From NCBI GenBank assembly GCA_021816665.1, contig JAKAXI010000062.1:1-8958 (forward strand): a stretch of 8,958 bases of DNA, in the 5' to 3' direction. Below are positions 1 through 6,668 of the stretch, piece by piece. Every line of letters starts with the position of its first letter. The first letter of the stretch is position 1. Below the pieces are notes generated by a model. That model saw nothing but the letters and a program-made list of their open reading frames with translations, did not search any database and was not told the DNA's origin. The stretch comes from Bacillota bacterium. GTDB taxonomy: Bacteria > Bacillota > Bacilli > Alicyclobacillales > Alicyclobacillaceae. The translations under genes were made by a program, and so were the position numbers.

Positions 1-279
1 TCCGATCTCGGAGCGGCCATCAGCTTTGTCAAGTCCCTTGCCCAGGAAGTCGGACCAAAGGGTGTGCAGTGCAATACGATGTCCCTCGGCCTCGTGGACA
101 AGCCAGAAAGTCCGCTCGACCCAGATCTGGTTCGGAAAATCACCCGGCAGTATCCCGCTGGCCGGCTTGGAACGCCGCAAGACGTCGCAGATGCGATGCT
201 GTTTTTATTGTCGAGCCGATCGAACTGGGTGACAGGACAAGTGCTGTCGGTCGACGGAGGATTTACGATGCTCGGTTGA
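1..279 (+). CDS. Divergent short-chain dehydrogenase/reductase, C-terminal part (5' end outside window)
   Basis: Reading frame 1 is open from the window edge to TGA 277-279 and gives the last 92 residues of an SDR. The family match rests on the helix read as ISFVKSLAQEVGPKG, the segment GRLGTPQDVADAMLFLLS, and the conserved C-terminus VTGQVLSVDGGFTMLG. That ending is very like the end of BadH further along. The protein is unusual. When FVKSLA is aligned with FTKTLA of BadH, the position of the YxxxK lysine holds Leu (local sequence SDLGAA). The usual PG motif after the next strand reads SLG. The catalytic Tyr would lie before the window, so activity cannot be judged fully. It may be a non-catalytic or repurposed SDR. 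It sits 55 nt before aliB on the same strand, so it is probably part of the same alicyclic operon. The substrate is unknown. Confidence 0.8.
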   Translation, partial: SDLGAAISFVKSLAQEVGPKGVQCNTMSLGLVDKPESPLDPDLVRKITRQYPAGRLGTPQDVADAMLFLLSSRSNWVTGQVLSVDGGFTMLG

Positions 280-320
280 GCCGCGCATGTTTCTCGTCTA
301 CCTCGCATGAACTTGAGTAG

Positions 321-329
321 AGGGGGGAG
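321..329 (+). promoter_or_regulatory. Ribosome binding site of aliB, decides its start
   Basis: The purine run AGGGGGGAG ends 5 nt before ATC 335-337. This is normal spacing for a start at 335 and far too distant (74 nt) for the first in-frame TTG at 404. The frame is closed by TGA at 314-316, so initiation must lie between 317 and 404, and no ATG, GTG or TTG occurs in frame before 404. Confidence 0.5.
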
Positions 330-334
330 CGGTC

Positions 335-1486
335 ATCGACTTCTCATTTACTCAAGAACACGAACGGTTCAGGCAGACCCTACAACAGTTTGCACAGTCC
401 GAGTTGTTGCCGAACTACACGCGTTGGGACCGCGAAGGCATCTTTCCGCGCCAGATGTGGCACCGTCTTGGACAACTCGGCGTAACCGCCTTGCGGGTGG
501 ACGAAGCTCACGGAGGCGTAGAGGCCGACGCTGTGACTGCCGGCATCGCAGCAGAGGAAGTCGCGCGCGGGGATTTCAACCTTGCGTATTCCGTGATCCT
601 GCATTCACTTGTTGGGGAAATCCTCAACCAGCACGCCTCCGATCATCTCAAGAGAGAGTGGCTGCCCGCCCTAGCGAACGGCACGAAAGTGTTTGCGATC
701 GCGGTGACTGAACCCAGTGCAGGCTCTGATGCTGCAGCCATGCAGACACGCGCTGTCCGCGATGGGGACTCTTATGTTCTGACCGGAGAAAAGTCTGGCA
801 TTAGCGCTGCCACCGTGGCAGAGGTCGCGTTAGTGTTTGCAAAGACGGACAGGTCAAAGGGCGCCAAGGGCATCAGCGCCTTTCTCGTGCCAACGGGACT
901 GTCTGGTGTGCGCACCGAAGTCTATCAGGATATGGGGACCGTCCCGATTGCGCGCGGCTCGATCGTTCTGGACAGCGTTCGTGTGCCTGCCAAGTATCTG
1001 GTCGGAGCGGAGAACCGCGGGTTTTACGAAGTGATGAACGGTTTTGACCTGAGTCGCATTTTGATTGCCCTGCAGTGCATTGGCGCCGCGCTGCAAAGCC
1101 TCGACGAGACAATGGCGTTTGTCAAAGTCAGACACACGTTTGGACACCCCTTGGCCAAGTACCAAGGGGTGTCCTTTCCAATTGCCGAGCACTACACCAA
1201 ACTACAGATGGTCAGGTGGCACTGCTACCGGGCCTTGTGGCTTCGCGACCGCAGTCTGCCGCACACAATGGAGGCCGCGATGGCGAAGTGGATGGGGCCG
1301 AAGACGGCCGTAGAAGCCATCCACCAGTGCATCCTGTTGAACGGCCACGCCGGGTACACCAAAGACCTGCCGCACGAACAGCGCTTGCGCGACGTCATTG
1401 GGCTTGAGATCGGCGACGGCACCGCGCAGACCCAACAGATGATCATTGCCCGGGAATTGTTTGGCCGCGCTTATAAATCCTACTAA
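335..1486 (+). CDS. aliB: Acyl-CoA dehydrogenase, probable cyclohexanecarboxyl-CoA dehydrogenase, apparent ATC start
   Basis: A FAD-dependent acyl-CoA dehydrogenase of about 383 residues, the usual family length. From context it probably oxidises cyclohexanecarboxyl-CoA to cyclohex-1-ene-1-carboxyl-CoA, passing electrons to ETF in the cytoplasm. Visible motifs are the N-terminal helix DFSFTQEHERFR, the central AVTEPSAGSDAAAMQTRA followed by YVLTGEKSGISAA, and FGHPLAKYQGVSF near the C-terminal domain. The IYEGT motif that normally carries the catalytic Glu reads IGDGTAQTQQ here, with Asp361 at that position. The start is odd. Family-like sequence runs upstream of TTG 404 to codon 338 (GAC), preceded by ATC at 335 with a good ribosome binding site, and there is no canonical start codon in frame. 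I therefore place the start at ATC 335. A sequencing error (ATG read as ATC) or a shorter protein from TTG 404 are the alternatives. It lies 36 nt before badI. The family is certain, the substrate is inferred. Confidence 0.85.
   Translation: MDFSFTQEHERFRQTLQQFAQSELLPNYTRWDREGIFPRQMWHRLGQLGVTALRVDEAHGGVEADAVTAGIAAEEVARGDFNLAYSVILHSLVGEILNQHASDHLKREWLPALANGTKVFAIAVTEPSAGSDAAAMQTRAVRDGDSYVLTGEKSGISAATVAEVALVFAKTDRSKGAKGISAFLVPTGLSGVRTEVYQDMGTVPIARGSIVLDSVRVPAKYLVGAENRGFYEVMNGFDLSRILIALQCIGAALQSLDETMAFVKVRHTFGHPLAKYQGVSFPIAEHYTKLQMVRWHCYRALWLRDRSLPHTMEAAMAKWMGPKTAVEAIHQCILLNGHAGYTKDLPHEQRLRDVIGLEIGDGTAQTQQMIIARELFGRAYKSY
1142..1174 (+). other. Perfect 13-bp inverted repeat inside aliB
   Basis: GGACACCCCTTGG (1142-1154) and CCAAGGGGTGTCC (1162-1174) are exact reverse complements with a 7-nt loop between. 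The repeat lies in the codons for the conserved GHPLAKYQGVS segment, so part of it is forced by protein sequence, but the codon choices that complete the dyad are free. The transcript would form a very stable hairpin. It is followed by only three T residues, so it is not a standard terminator. Confidence 0.8.
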
Positions 1487-1522
1487 GCGCAACTTAAGCG
1501 AAACCGAGGAGGCGAAGCTGGC

Positions 1523-2320
1523 ATGGAATTCACCGACATTCTCTACGAGAAGCAGGGCGGCGTTGCCAAGGTGACGATCAATCGACCGAAGGCGATGAAT
1601 GCGTTTCGCGGCCAGACTGTGGACGAGATGATCACGGCGTTACGCGACGCGTGGGACGACAACGAAATTGGTGTCGTCGTCTTGACCGGTGCGGGCGACC
1701 GCGCGTTTTGCGCTGGTGGTGACCAGAAGGAGCGAGCGGCGGACGGGTATGGAACAAAAGGTGGACTGGGCAACGGGATCGGCATTGAGATTGAGACGTT
1801 GCACTACTCCATTCGAAGCATTCCGAAGCCTGTCATCGCGGCGGTCAACGGCTACGCCATCGGCGGCGGACACGTATTGCACGTGATCTGCGACTTGACG
1901 ATCGCCTCTGACCGGGCAATTTTCGGGCAGAGTGGGCCGAAGGTGGGAAGCTACGACGTCGGCTTCGGGAGCAGTTACCTCGCGCACATCGTCGGTCACA
2001 AAAAAGCCCGTGAAATCTGGTACCTGTGTGAGCAGTACAGTGCCGAAGAAGCGCGAGAGATGGGGCTCGTGAACAAGGTTGTGCCGCATGAACAGTTAAT
2101 GGAAGAAGTTGACCGCTGGTGTCAGAAGATCCTCGACAAAAGTCCGACCGCCCTCAAGGTCCTAAAGCAGTCGTTCAACGCAGATGTGGCGTTCATCGAG
2201 GGGATCTCGCAGCTCGGCATGGCGAGCCTAGCGATGTACTACGGCACAGAAGAAGCTCAGGAGGGAAATCGGGCCTTCCGAGAGAAGCGACCCGTCGACT
2301 TTCGGAAGTTCCGGGCCTGA
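1523..2320 (+). CDS. badI: 2-ketocyclohexane-1-carboxyl-CoA hydrolase (BadI-type, crotonase superfamily)
   Basis: BadI uses water to cleave the ring of 2-ketocyclohexane-1-carboxyl-CoA, giving pimeloyl-CoA. It belongs to the crotonase superfamily and is closest to MenB (naphthoyl-CoA synthase). The 265-residue protein has the oxyanion-hole segments GAGDRAFCAGGDQ (56-68) and GYAIGGG (110-116). It also has the MenB/BadI signature GPKVGSYDVGFGS (138-150) with Asp145, and a C-terminal YYGTEEAQEG...EKRPVDF segment with the Tyr typical of this branch. BadI is preferred over MenB because the N-terminal NAFRGQTVDE and the segment IETLHYSIRSIPKPV recall R. palustris BadI, the MenB-type N-terminal extension is missing, and badH is the next gene. 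ATG 1523 follows GAGGAGG (1506-1512). The middle of the protein is very MenB-like, so a menaquinone role is the main alternative. Confidence 0.88.
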   Translation: MEFTDILYEKQGGVAKVTINRPKAMNAFRGQTVDEMITALRDAWDDNEIGVVVLTGAGDRAFCAGGDQKERAADGYGTKGGLGNGIGIEIETLHYSIRSIPKPVIAAVNGYAIGGGHVLHVICDLTIASDRAIFGQSGPKVGSYDVGFGSSYLAHIVGHKKAREIWYLCEQYSAEEAREMGLVNKVVPHEQLMEEVDRWCQKILDKSPTALKVLKQSFNADVAFIEGISQLGMASLAMYYGTEEAQEGNRAFREKRPVDFRKFRA

Positions 2321-2385
2321 CGCGCCTGCTTCGCGACTCAGTTCGATTACGCCGACAACGGGCGTGAGGAAGGGGAGGATGCAGG

Positions 2386-3129
2386 ATGACGGAACAAGTG
2401 GCATTTGTCACCGGAGCGGGTAGTGGCATTGGTAGGGCCATCGCGCATCAGCTAGCGCAAGCAGGCACGGTGGCTGTGGCGGACTTACGACTTGATGCGG
2501 CACAGGAGACGGTGGCAGAAGTCTTGCGCGCAGGCGGAAAGGCCATTGCCGTTCACTGTGACGTGACCGACCTCGCAAGTGTGGAGCAAGCGCGCGATGA
2601 GGTGCTGGCAGCGTGTGGGTTCGTGAACGTCCTCGTTAACAATGCGGGCTGGGATAAGGTGGAGCTTTTTCTCGATAGCACGCCTGACACATGGGACAGG
2701 ATTCTGCGGATCAACCTGCTTGGTCCGATGCACACGTGCAAAGTTCTGTTGCCTACCCTGATTGAGCAGGGGGGCGGTCGCGTCGTCAACATTGCCTCTG
2801 ATGCGGGCCGTGTCGGTTCCACCGGGGAAGCGGTTTACTCGGCGGCGAAAGGTGGTGTGATCGCCTTTACGAAGACACTGGCGCGAGAGTTGGCGCGTTA
2901 TCAGATCAATGTCAACTGCGTCGCGCCGGGACCTGCAGATACGCCGTTGTTTGCGGAGATTGGGACATATAATCCTGGCATCAAACGTGCCCTTGAGAAA
3001 TCGATTCCACTGAGGCGTCTCGCTCGGCCAGAGGACATCGCAGGGGCCGTCGCTTACTTTGTCTCGAAAGAGGCGAGCTATGTCACGGGTCAGACGCTGT
3101 CAGTGAGTGGTGGTTTAACCATGGTATAG
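2386..3129 (+). CDS. badH: 2-hydroxycyclohexane-1-carboxyl-CoA dehydrogenase (BadH-type SDR)
   Basis: A classical SDR of 247 residues, predicted to oxidise 2-hydroxycyclohexane-1-carboxyl-CoA to the 2-keto ester with NAD+, which is the substrate of BadI. The cofactor loop is TGAGSGIG (9-16). NNAGWD (85-90) and IASDAGRVGSTGEAVYSAAKGG carry the active site: Asn110, Ser138, Tyr151 and Lys155 are all present. The tryptophan after NNAG, the IASDAxRVGSxGEAVY stretch and the end TGQTLSVSGGLTM closely recall R. palustris BadH, as does the position directly after badI. ATG 2386 is preceded by AAGGGGAGG (2370-2378). The 65-nt gap after badI shows no terminator. Asp33 at the end of the second strand suggests NAD(H) rather than NADP(H). 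The assignment combines remembered family sequence with context, and no measured activity is known for this protein. Confidence 0.85.
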   Translation: MTEQVAFVTGAGSGIGRAIAHQLAQAGTVAVADLRLDAAQETVAEVLRAGGKAIAVHCDVTDLASVEQARDEVLAACGFVNVLVNNAGWDKVELFLDSTPDTWDRILRINLLGPMHTCKVLLPTLIEQGGGRVVNIASDAGRVGSTGEAVYSAAKGGVIAFTKTLARELARYQINVNCVAPGPADTPLFAEIGTYNPGIKRALEKSIPLRRLARPEDIAGAVAYFVSKEASYVTGQTLSVSGGLTMV

Positions 3130-3157
3130 ACAATTACAGCCTTCGTTGCGCTACAAT
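3127..3157 (+). promoter_or_regulatory. Weak candidate internal promoter before aliA
   Basis: TAGACA (3127-3132) and TACAAT (3152-3157) are separated by 19 nt, longer than the ideal 17, in the largest gap between badH and aliA. The -10 element is good, the spacing is poor, and the -35 overlaps the last codon and stop of badH. It could give extra transcription of aliA and genes after it. Low confidence. Confidence 0.25.
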
Positions 3158-3200
3158 GGGGACGATGCAGATTATAGAAGCGTGAAGGGTGAGGTTGCCA

Positions 3201-4835
3201 GTGAAGCTTCAAACCATACTCACAGATTCGTACAAGGAGCGGTACATAAACGATTGGCCGGATCGAACGATTGTGTCTGTTTTGAAAGACCGCGCCAAAG
3301 AGATGCCAGACAAGGTCGCCATCGTAGACCGCAAGTCCTCTTACACCTATCGGGAATTTGCGGAAGTCGTAGACCGCGTCGCGCTTGCTTTGCAGGCATA
3401 CGGAGTGGGAGCGGGCGATGTCGTCTCTTTCCAACTTCCGAACTGGAACGAATTCCTCATCCTACACTTTGCAACCACGCGCATTGGCGCCATCAGTAAC
3501 CCGCTCATTCCGATCTATCGAGATCGGGAGATTTCATACATGGTCAAAGAGGCGGAGTCAAAGGTTCTTGTCATTCCCGATGTTTTTCGCGGTTTCGACT
3601 ACACGGAGATGATTGCCCGCCTCCAGCCCAACTGGCCGGCGCTGCGGCACGTGTTTGTGATCGGCGACCAGGTGCCTGAAGGCATGGAGGCGTTCTCCAA
3701 GCTTACGGACGAGCCGTGGGAGACGCGCGGTGACACAGCGGCGCTGGACGACATCGTGATAGACCCGAACGACGTCACGGAAATTGTCTTCACGTCCGGA
3801 ACCACAGGTATGCCGAAAGGTGTCATGCACACACACAACACGCTTGGCACGACAAACGACATCATGGTGGAACGCCTCGGTTTGACATCTGACGACGTCA
3901 TCTTCATGGCTTCAACGTTTGCACACCAGACCGGATTTTTGTACGGCGTGCGGATGCCGATTGAACTTGGCGCGACAGCTATTTTTCAGGATGTGTGGAA
4001 TCCACACGGCCTCGTCGACCACGTTGAACAGGACAAGGTCACCTTCACGATGGCAGCGACGCCGTTCTTATACGACCTTGTGCAGTTGGAAGGGCTCAAG
4101 GACCGTGACCTTAGTTCACTGAAATACTTTGTTTCGGCAGGGGCGCCCATCCCGCGCCCGCTAGTGCGTGAAGCGTACGAGAAGCTGCCCTGCCGGATCT
4201 TGTCCGGATGGGGTCAGTCTGAGAACGGTCTTGTCACCGTCACCATGCCAGGAGATTCGATCGACAAGCTGACCAGCACAGACGGGTGTCCGCTTGGTCA
4301 TCTGAAGGTAAAGACTGTCGATGAATCTCAGGCACCGGTTGCCCCGGATACGGAAGGAGATTTGTGGGTGGCTGGCGCAACGCTGTTTGTCGGCTATCTG
4401 AAAAACTACGAGTACACCGTCTCGCAGTTCGTAGGCGAGTGGTTTATCACGGGTGACCGCGCAACGATTGATTCCGATGGATACATCCGCATCACAGGCC
4501 GGCAAAAGGACACCATCATCCGTGGTGGGGAAAACGTGCCCGTTTCCTATATCGAAAACCTCCTGCACGAGCACCCGGATGTGGCAGTCGCACAATTGGT
4601 AGCCATGCCGGACGCGCGTCTGCAAGAACGCGCTTGCGCGTTCGTCAGCATGAAACCAGGACGCCAGCCGCTGACGATGGAGTCGATGACCGCGTTTCTC
4701 AACCAGAAAGGCGTGACGCGTCAATACTGGCCGGAACGCATCGAAATTGTCGAGGATTTCCCGCGCACCGCGAGCGGCAAGGTACAGAAGTTCCGATTGC
4801 GTGAAATCATCGCGGCTAAGTTGCAAACCGAGTGA
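3201..4835 (+). CDS. aliA: Acyl-CoA ligase, probable cyclohexanecarboxylate-CoA ligase (AMP-forming)
   Basis: An ANL-superfamily ligase of about 544 residues that activates a carboxylic acid to its CoA ester with ATP, giving AMP and PPi. In this operon the likely substrate is cyclohexanecarboxylate, making it the entry step. Motifs in order (numbered from GTG 3201) are the P-loop TSGTTGMPKG (198-207), GWGQSENG (336-343), the ATP/ribose-binding TGDRATIDSDGYIRITGRQKD (Asp419), the hinge-region RGGENVP, and the catalytic Lys527 in PRTASGKVQK. All catalytic residues are present. I chose GTG 3201 because GTGAGG (3189-3194) sits 6 nt before it. GTG 3189 is also in frame but has no spaced ribosome binding site; TTG 3195 is another option. 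The stop overlaps the ribosome binding region of the next SDR, suggesting translational coupling. Length and order agree with AliA of R. palustris. A related alicyclic or medium-chain acid is possible. Confidence 0.82.
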   Translation: MKLQTILTDSYKERYINDWPDRTIVSVLKDRAKEMPDKVAIVDRKSSYTYREFAEVVDRVALALQAYGVGAGDVVSFQLPNWNEFLILHFATTRIGAISNPLIPIYRDREISYMVKEAESKVLVIPDVFRGFDYTEMIARLQPNWPALRHVFVIGDQVPEGMEAFSKLTDEPWETRGDTAALDDIVIDPNDVTEIVFTSGTTGMPKGVMHTHNTLGTTNDIMVERLGLTSDDVIFMASTFAHQTGFLYGVRMPIELGATAIFQDVWNPHGLVDHVEQDKVTFTMAATPFLYDLVQLEGLKDRDLSSLKYFVSAGAPIPRPLVREAYEKLPCRILSGWGQSENGLVTVTMPGDSIDKLTSTDGCPLGHLKVKTVDESQAPVAPDTEGDLWVAGATLFVGYLKNYEYTVSQFVGEWFITGDRATIDSDGYIRITGRQKDTIIRGGENVPVSYIENLLHEHPDVAVAQLVAMPDARLQERACAFVSMKPGRQPLTMESMTAFLNQKGVTRQYWPERIEIVEDFPRTASGKVQKFRLREIIAAKLQTE

Positions 4836-4849
4836 TGGGAGGTATCTCT

Positions 4850-5608
4850 GTGAGACTTGCAGGTAAAGTCGTCGTTGTCACGGGCGGGGGAAGCGGTATT
4901 GGACGCGCCAGTGCACGAGAGTTCGCCCGAGAAGGGGCGAAGGTTGTTGTCGGAGACATCAACCACGAGACAGGCCAGGAAGTCGTTTCAGAGATCACGG
5001 CGGAGGGCGGCGACGCGGTTTTTCACCCTGTAAACACAGCCGACTACGGGCAGGTCGAGGCGTTGGTGCAAAGGGCTGTGGATCACTACGGCAAGCTCGA
5101 CGTGATGTTCAACAACGCGGGCGTCGGCGGCATGCAGGTGAGCGTGCTCGAGATGCCGATTGAAGAGTACCATCGCGTTGTGGCGGTTGACCAACACGGC
5201 GTGTTCTACGGAATTAGAGCGGCAGGCCGAGCGATGAAGGAGACCGGGGGCGGTGTCATCATCAACACGGCCTCGGTCTACGGTTTCATTGCGGACCGTA
5301 GGCAGTTCCCATATCACGCGAGCAAAGGCGCAGTCGTCATGATGACGAAAGCGGCGGCGCTTGAGCTCGCTCCGTACGGCATCCGCGTAGTTGCGATTGC
5401 CCCAGGACTGATCGACACGCACATCGTCGACGGGTGGCGCGACAACCCTGCTATCTGGGACGCTGCACAGAAGGCGCAGATGCGCCGTCGCATGGGGACA
5501 CCTGAAGAAGTGGCGAAAGTTGTCACCTTCCTCGCCAGCGACGATGCCTCGTTCCTCAACGGACATGAGTTTTTCGTCGACGACGGCGCCGCGTCGTTCA
5601 AGCGCTGA
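4850..5608 (+). CDS. Short-chain dehydrogenase/reductase, substrate unknown
   Basis: A classical SDR of 252 residues from GTG 4850. It has TGGGSGIG (11-18), Asp36 at the end of the second strand (suggesting NAD), NNAG (88-91), Ser142 in NTASVYG, and Tyr155/Lys159 in YHASK. The PG motif is IAPGLIDT. The structural Asn that usually lies in VNLxG is replaced by Asp114 in VDQHG. The start at 4850 fits GGGAGG (4837-4842) with 7-nt spacing. An in-frame GTG at 4832 overlaps the aliA stop and would add six residues without a proper binding site. The C-terminus (FFVDDGAASFKR) departs from the usual SVDGG. It follows aliA by 14 nt and so belongs to the operon. It may oxidise an alcohol of a substituted cyclohexanecarboxylate or of a beta-oxidation intermediate. 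No precise role can be read from the sequence. Confidence 0.85.
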   Translation: MRLAGKVVVVTGGGSGIGRASAREFAREGAKVVVGDINHETGQEVVSEITAEGGDAVFHPVNTADYGQVEALVQRAVDHYGKLDVMFNNAGVGGMQVSVLEMPIEEYHRVVAVDQHGVFYGIRAAGRAMKETGGGVIINTASVYGFIADRRQFPYHASKGAVVMMTKAAALELAPYGIRVVAIAPGLIDTHIVDGWRDNPAIWDAAQKAQMRRRMGTPEEVAKVVTFLASDDASFLNGHEFFVDDGAASFKR

Positions 5609-5656
5609 GGTGTTGTGTTGACGGCACCCGAGATGTATTTGACAGGAGGGTGGGCA

Positions 5657-6103
5657 ATGGCTGCTGCAGACAAGTTTCGCCCCTTTATCGGGCGCGCTTC
5701 GACACCGGTCAAAAACGAGGTCGAGAAAGGCGCCATCCGCAAGTTCGCCGAAGCGATCGGCGACCCAAATCCGCTCTACCGCGACGAACAGTACGCCGCA
5801 GGGACGCGATACGGGCACATCGTCGCACCGCCGACGTTCAGCAGGACGTTCGACTATGGCGTTATTCCGGACTTCGAGCTCCCGGTTGCGGGTCTAATCC
5901 ACGGTTCGCAGGAGTTCAATTACAAAAAGCCGATCTGTGCTGGCGATGTGGTGTACTGCGCCAACAAACTGCTCGATGTGTTTGAAAAATCGGGATCGCT
6001 TGGCACGATGGTGTTCCTGGTGTTTGAGCAGACCGTTGCCGACGAAGCTGGGGAGCCCTTTCTCGTGCAGAAGTCGACGGTCATTTATCGACCACAGGCT
6101 TAG
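5657..6103 (+). CDS. MaoC-like hot-dog protein, N-terminal-domain type (non-catalytic subunit candidate)
   Basis: A 148-residue protein resembling the N-terminal hot-dog domain of MaoC/FAS1-type dehydratases and mycobacterial HadA. Key segments are FIGRASTP, the hot-dog helix FAEAIGDPNPLY, IVAPPTFSRTF, IHGSQEFNYKKPICAGDVVY, and the final strand FLVQKSTVIYRP. The catalytic D..N..H pattern of hydratases reads Asp36, Asn38 and Tyr41, so the His is missing, as is usual for the partner domain. It therefore probably forms a heterodimer with the catalytic MaoC protein encoded next. ATG 5657 has AGGAGGG (5644-5650) 6 nt before it. The longer in-frame GTG 5615 option adds 14 residues with a poor site and no family-like sequence. 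The pair may hydrate an enoyl-CoA, perhaps the cyclohexene ester made by AliB. Confidence 0.8.
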   Translation: MAAADKFRPFIGRASTPVKNEVEKGAIRKFAEAIGDPNPLYRDEQYAAGTRYGHIVAPPTFSRTFDYGVIPDFELPVAGLIHGSQEFNYKKPICAGDVVYCANKLLDVFEKSGSLGTMVFLVFEQTVADEAGEPFLVQKSTVIYRPQA

Positions 6104-6145
6104 GCATCGCATTTGCATTTCTGTAACGTCGTTTGCTGATTGAGC

Positions 6146-6159
6146 ACCGACCGGTCGGT
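6146..6159. promoter_or_regulatory. Perfect palindrome, TetR-family operator candidate
   Basis: ACCGACCGGTCGGT is a perfect 14-bp palindrome. Its form (ACCGAC facing GTCGGT) is the type seen at many TetR-family repressor sites, often in fatty-acid and acyl-CoA gene clusters. It lies in the 74-nt gap between the two MaoC genes, 6 nt before the ribosome binding site of the second. No convincing sigma-A promoter is visible just upstream. The regulator is not encoded in the window. Confidence 0.55.
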
Positions 6160-6177
6160 TTGGCCGGAGGAGGGAGT

Positions 6178-6600
6178 GTGGAGCGAATGGAACGTTATCA
6201 GCCGGGTCAAGCGCTAGGCCCGCTGGTCAAGCCGCCAGTCACCAAGACGCAGCTCGTGATGTACTCTGGCGCCTCAGGGGACTTTAACCCCATTCATACA
6301 GTGGACGAGTTTGCAGAGCAGGCGGGGCTTGGCGGCGTAATCGCGCATGGCATGTTGACAATGGCGTTTGTCGGCCAGATGCTGTCGGAGATTGTCGGTG
6401 TGGAAGGGGACTTGTTGACGTTTGGGATCCGATTCACAGGCATGGTCCGGCCAGGCGATGTCGTCACCTGCGAAGGGACAGTGAAAGAAGTCGAGGATGT
6501 AGAGGGGCGGCAGGTCGTGCGCGCCGATGTGTGGGGGATGACCCAAAAGCAAGAGCGGGTCGTCGCGGGTCACGCAGAGTTTGCTGTACCTCTGGGCTGA
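6178..6600 (+). CDS. MaoC-family enoyl-CoA hydratase, catalytic subunit
   Basis: A 140-residue single hot-dog protein with the hydratase-2 motif intact: YSGASGDFNPIHTVDEFAEQ with Asp35 and His40, followed by GLGGVIAHGMLTM (51-62). Such proteins add water to trans-2-enoyl-CoA to give the (R)-3-hydroxy ester, or catalyse the reverse dehydration. The segment FTGMVRPGDVVTCEGTV is the usual late strand pair. It should pair with the His-lacking MaoC-like protein encoded just before, like HadA/HadB. GTG 6178 was chosen because GGAGG (6166-6170) lies 7 nt upstream. ATG 6187 is in frame but 16 nt from that site, and the upstream TTG 6133 would put the TetR-like palindrome inside the gene. As no BadK-type crotonase is present, this pair is the best candidate for hydrating cyclohex-1-ene-1-carboxyl-CoA. 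That role is inference. Confidence 0.85.
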   Translation: MERMERYQPGQALGPLVKPPVTKTQLVMYSGASGDFNPIHTVDEFAEQAGLGGVIAHGMLTMAFVGQMLSEIVGVEGDLLTFGIRFTGMVRPGDVVTCEGTVKEVEDVEGRQVVRADVWGMTQKQERVVAGHAEFAVPLG

Positions 6601-6668
6601 CGTCGACGAGGCAGTTCGCGGAGGAGTATCGTGAGTTCGTAGTTCAAACCGGGAGAGGATGACCACAT

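Noticed and set aside
307..711. Open frame on the + strand overlapping the start of aliB
   Set aside because: Arg-rich translation without family features, overlapping the real gene in another frame.
404..1486. aliB start at TTG 404
   Set aside because: It removes 23 residues of recognisable acyl-CoA dehydrogenase N-terminus and has no ribosome binding site at normal distance.
1523..2320. MenB (naphthoyl-CoA synthase) for the crotonase-family gene
   Set aside because: The middle of the protein fits MenB, but the N-terminal half, the missing MenB extension and the adjacent badH favour BadI.
3510..3527. 7-bp stem CCGATCT/AGATCGG with a 4-nt loop inside aliA
   Set aside because: Short dyads of this size are expected by chance in a window of this length and nothing else marks the site.
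4161..4826. Open frame of 221 codons on the - strand opposite aliA
   Set aside because: Mirror of a gene with all ligase motifs; its own translation is rich in Arg, His and Cys and shows no domain.
4988..5818. Long open frame of 276 codons on the - strand
   Set aside because: It lies opposite the SDR and MaoC-like genes, both with clear motifs. The translation has no recognisable family pattern, and such mirror frames are common in GC-rich genes.
6620..6642. GGAGGAG followed by GTG AGT TCG TAG, a three-codon ORF before the last SDR
   Set aside because: Too short to support as a gene and out of frame with the SDR, which has its own ribosome binding site.
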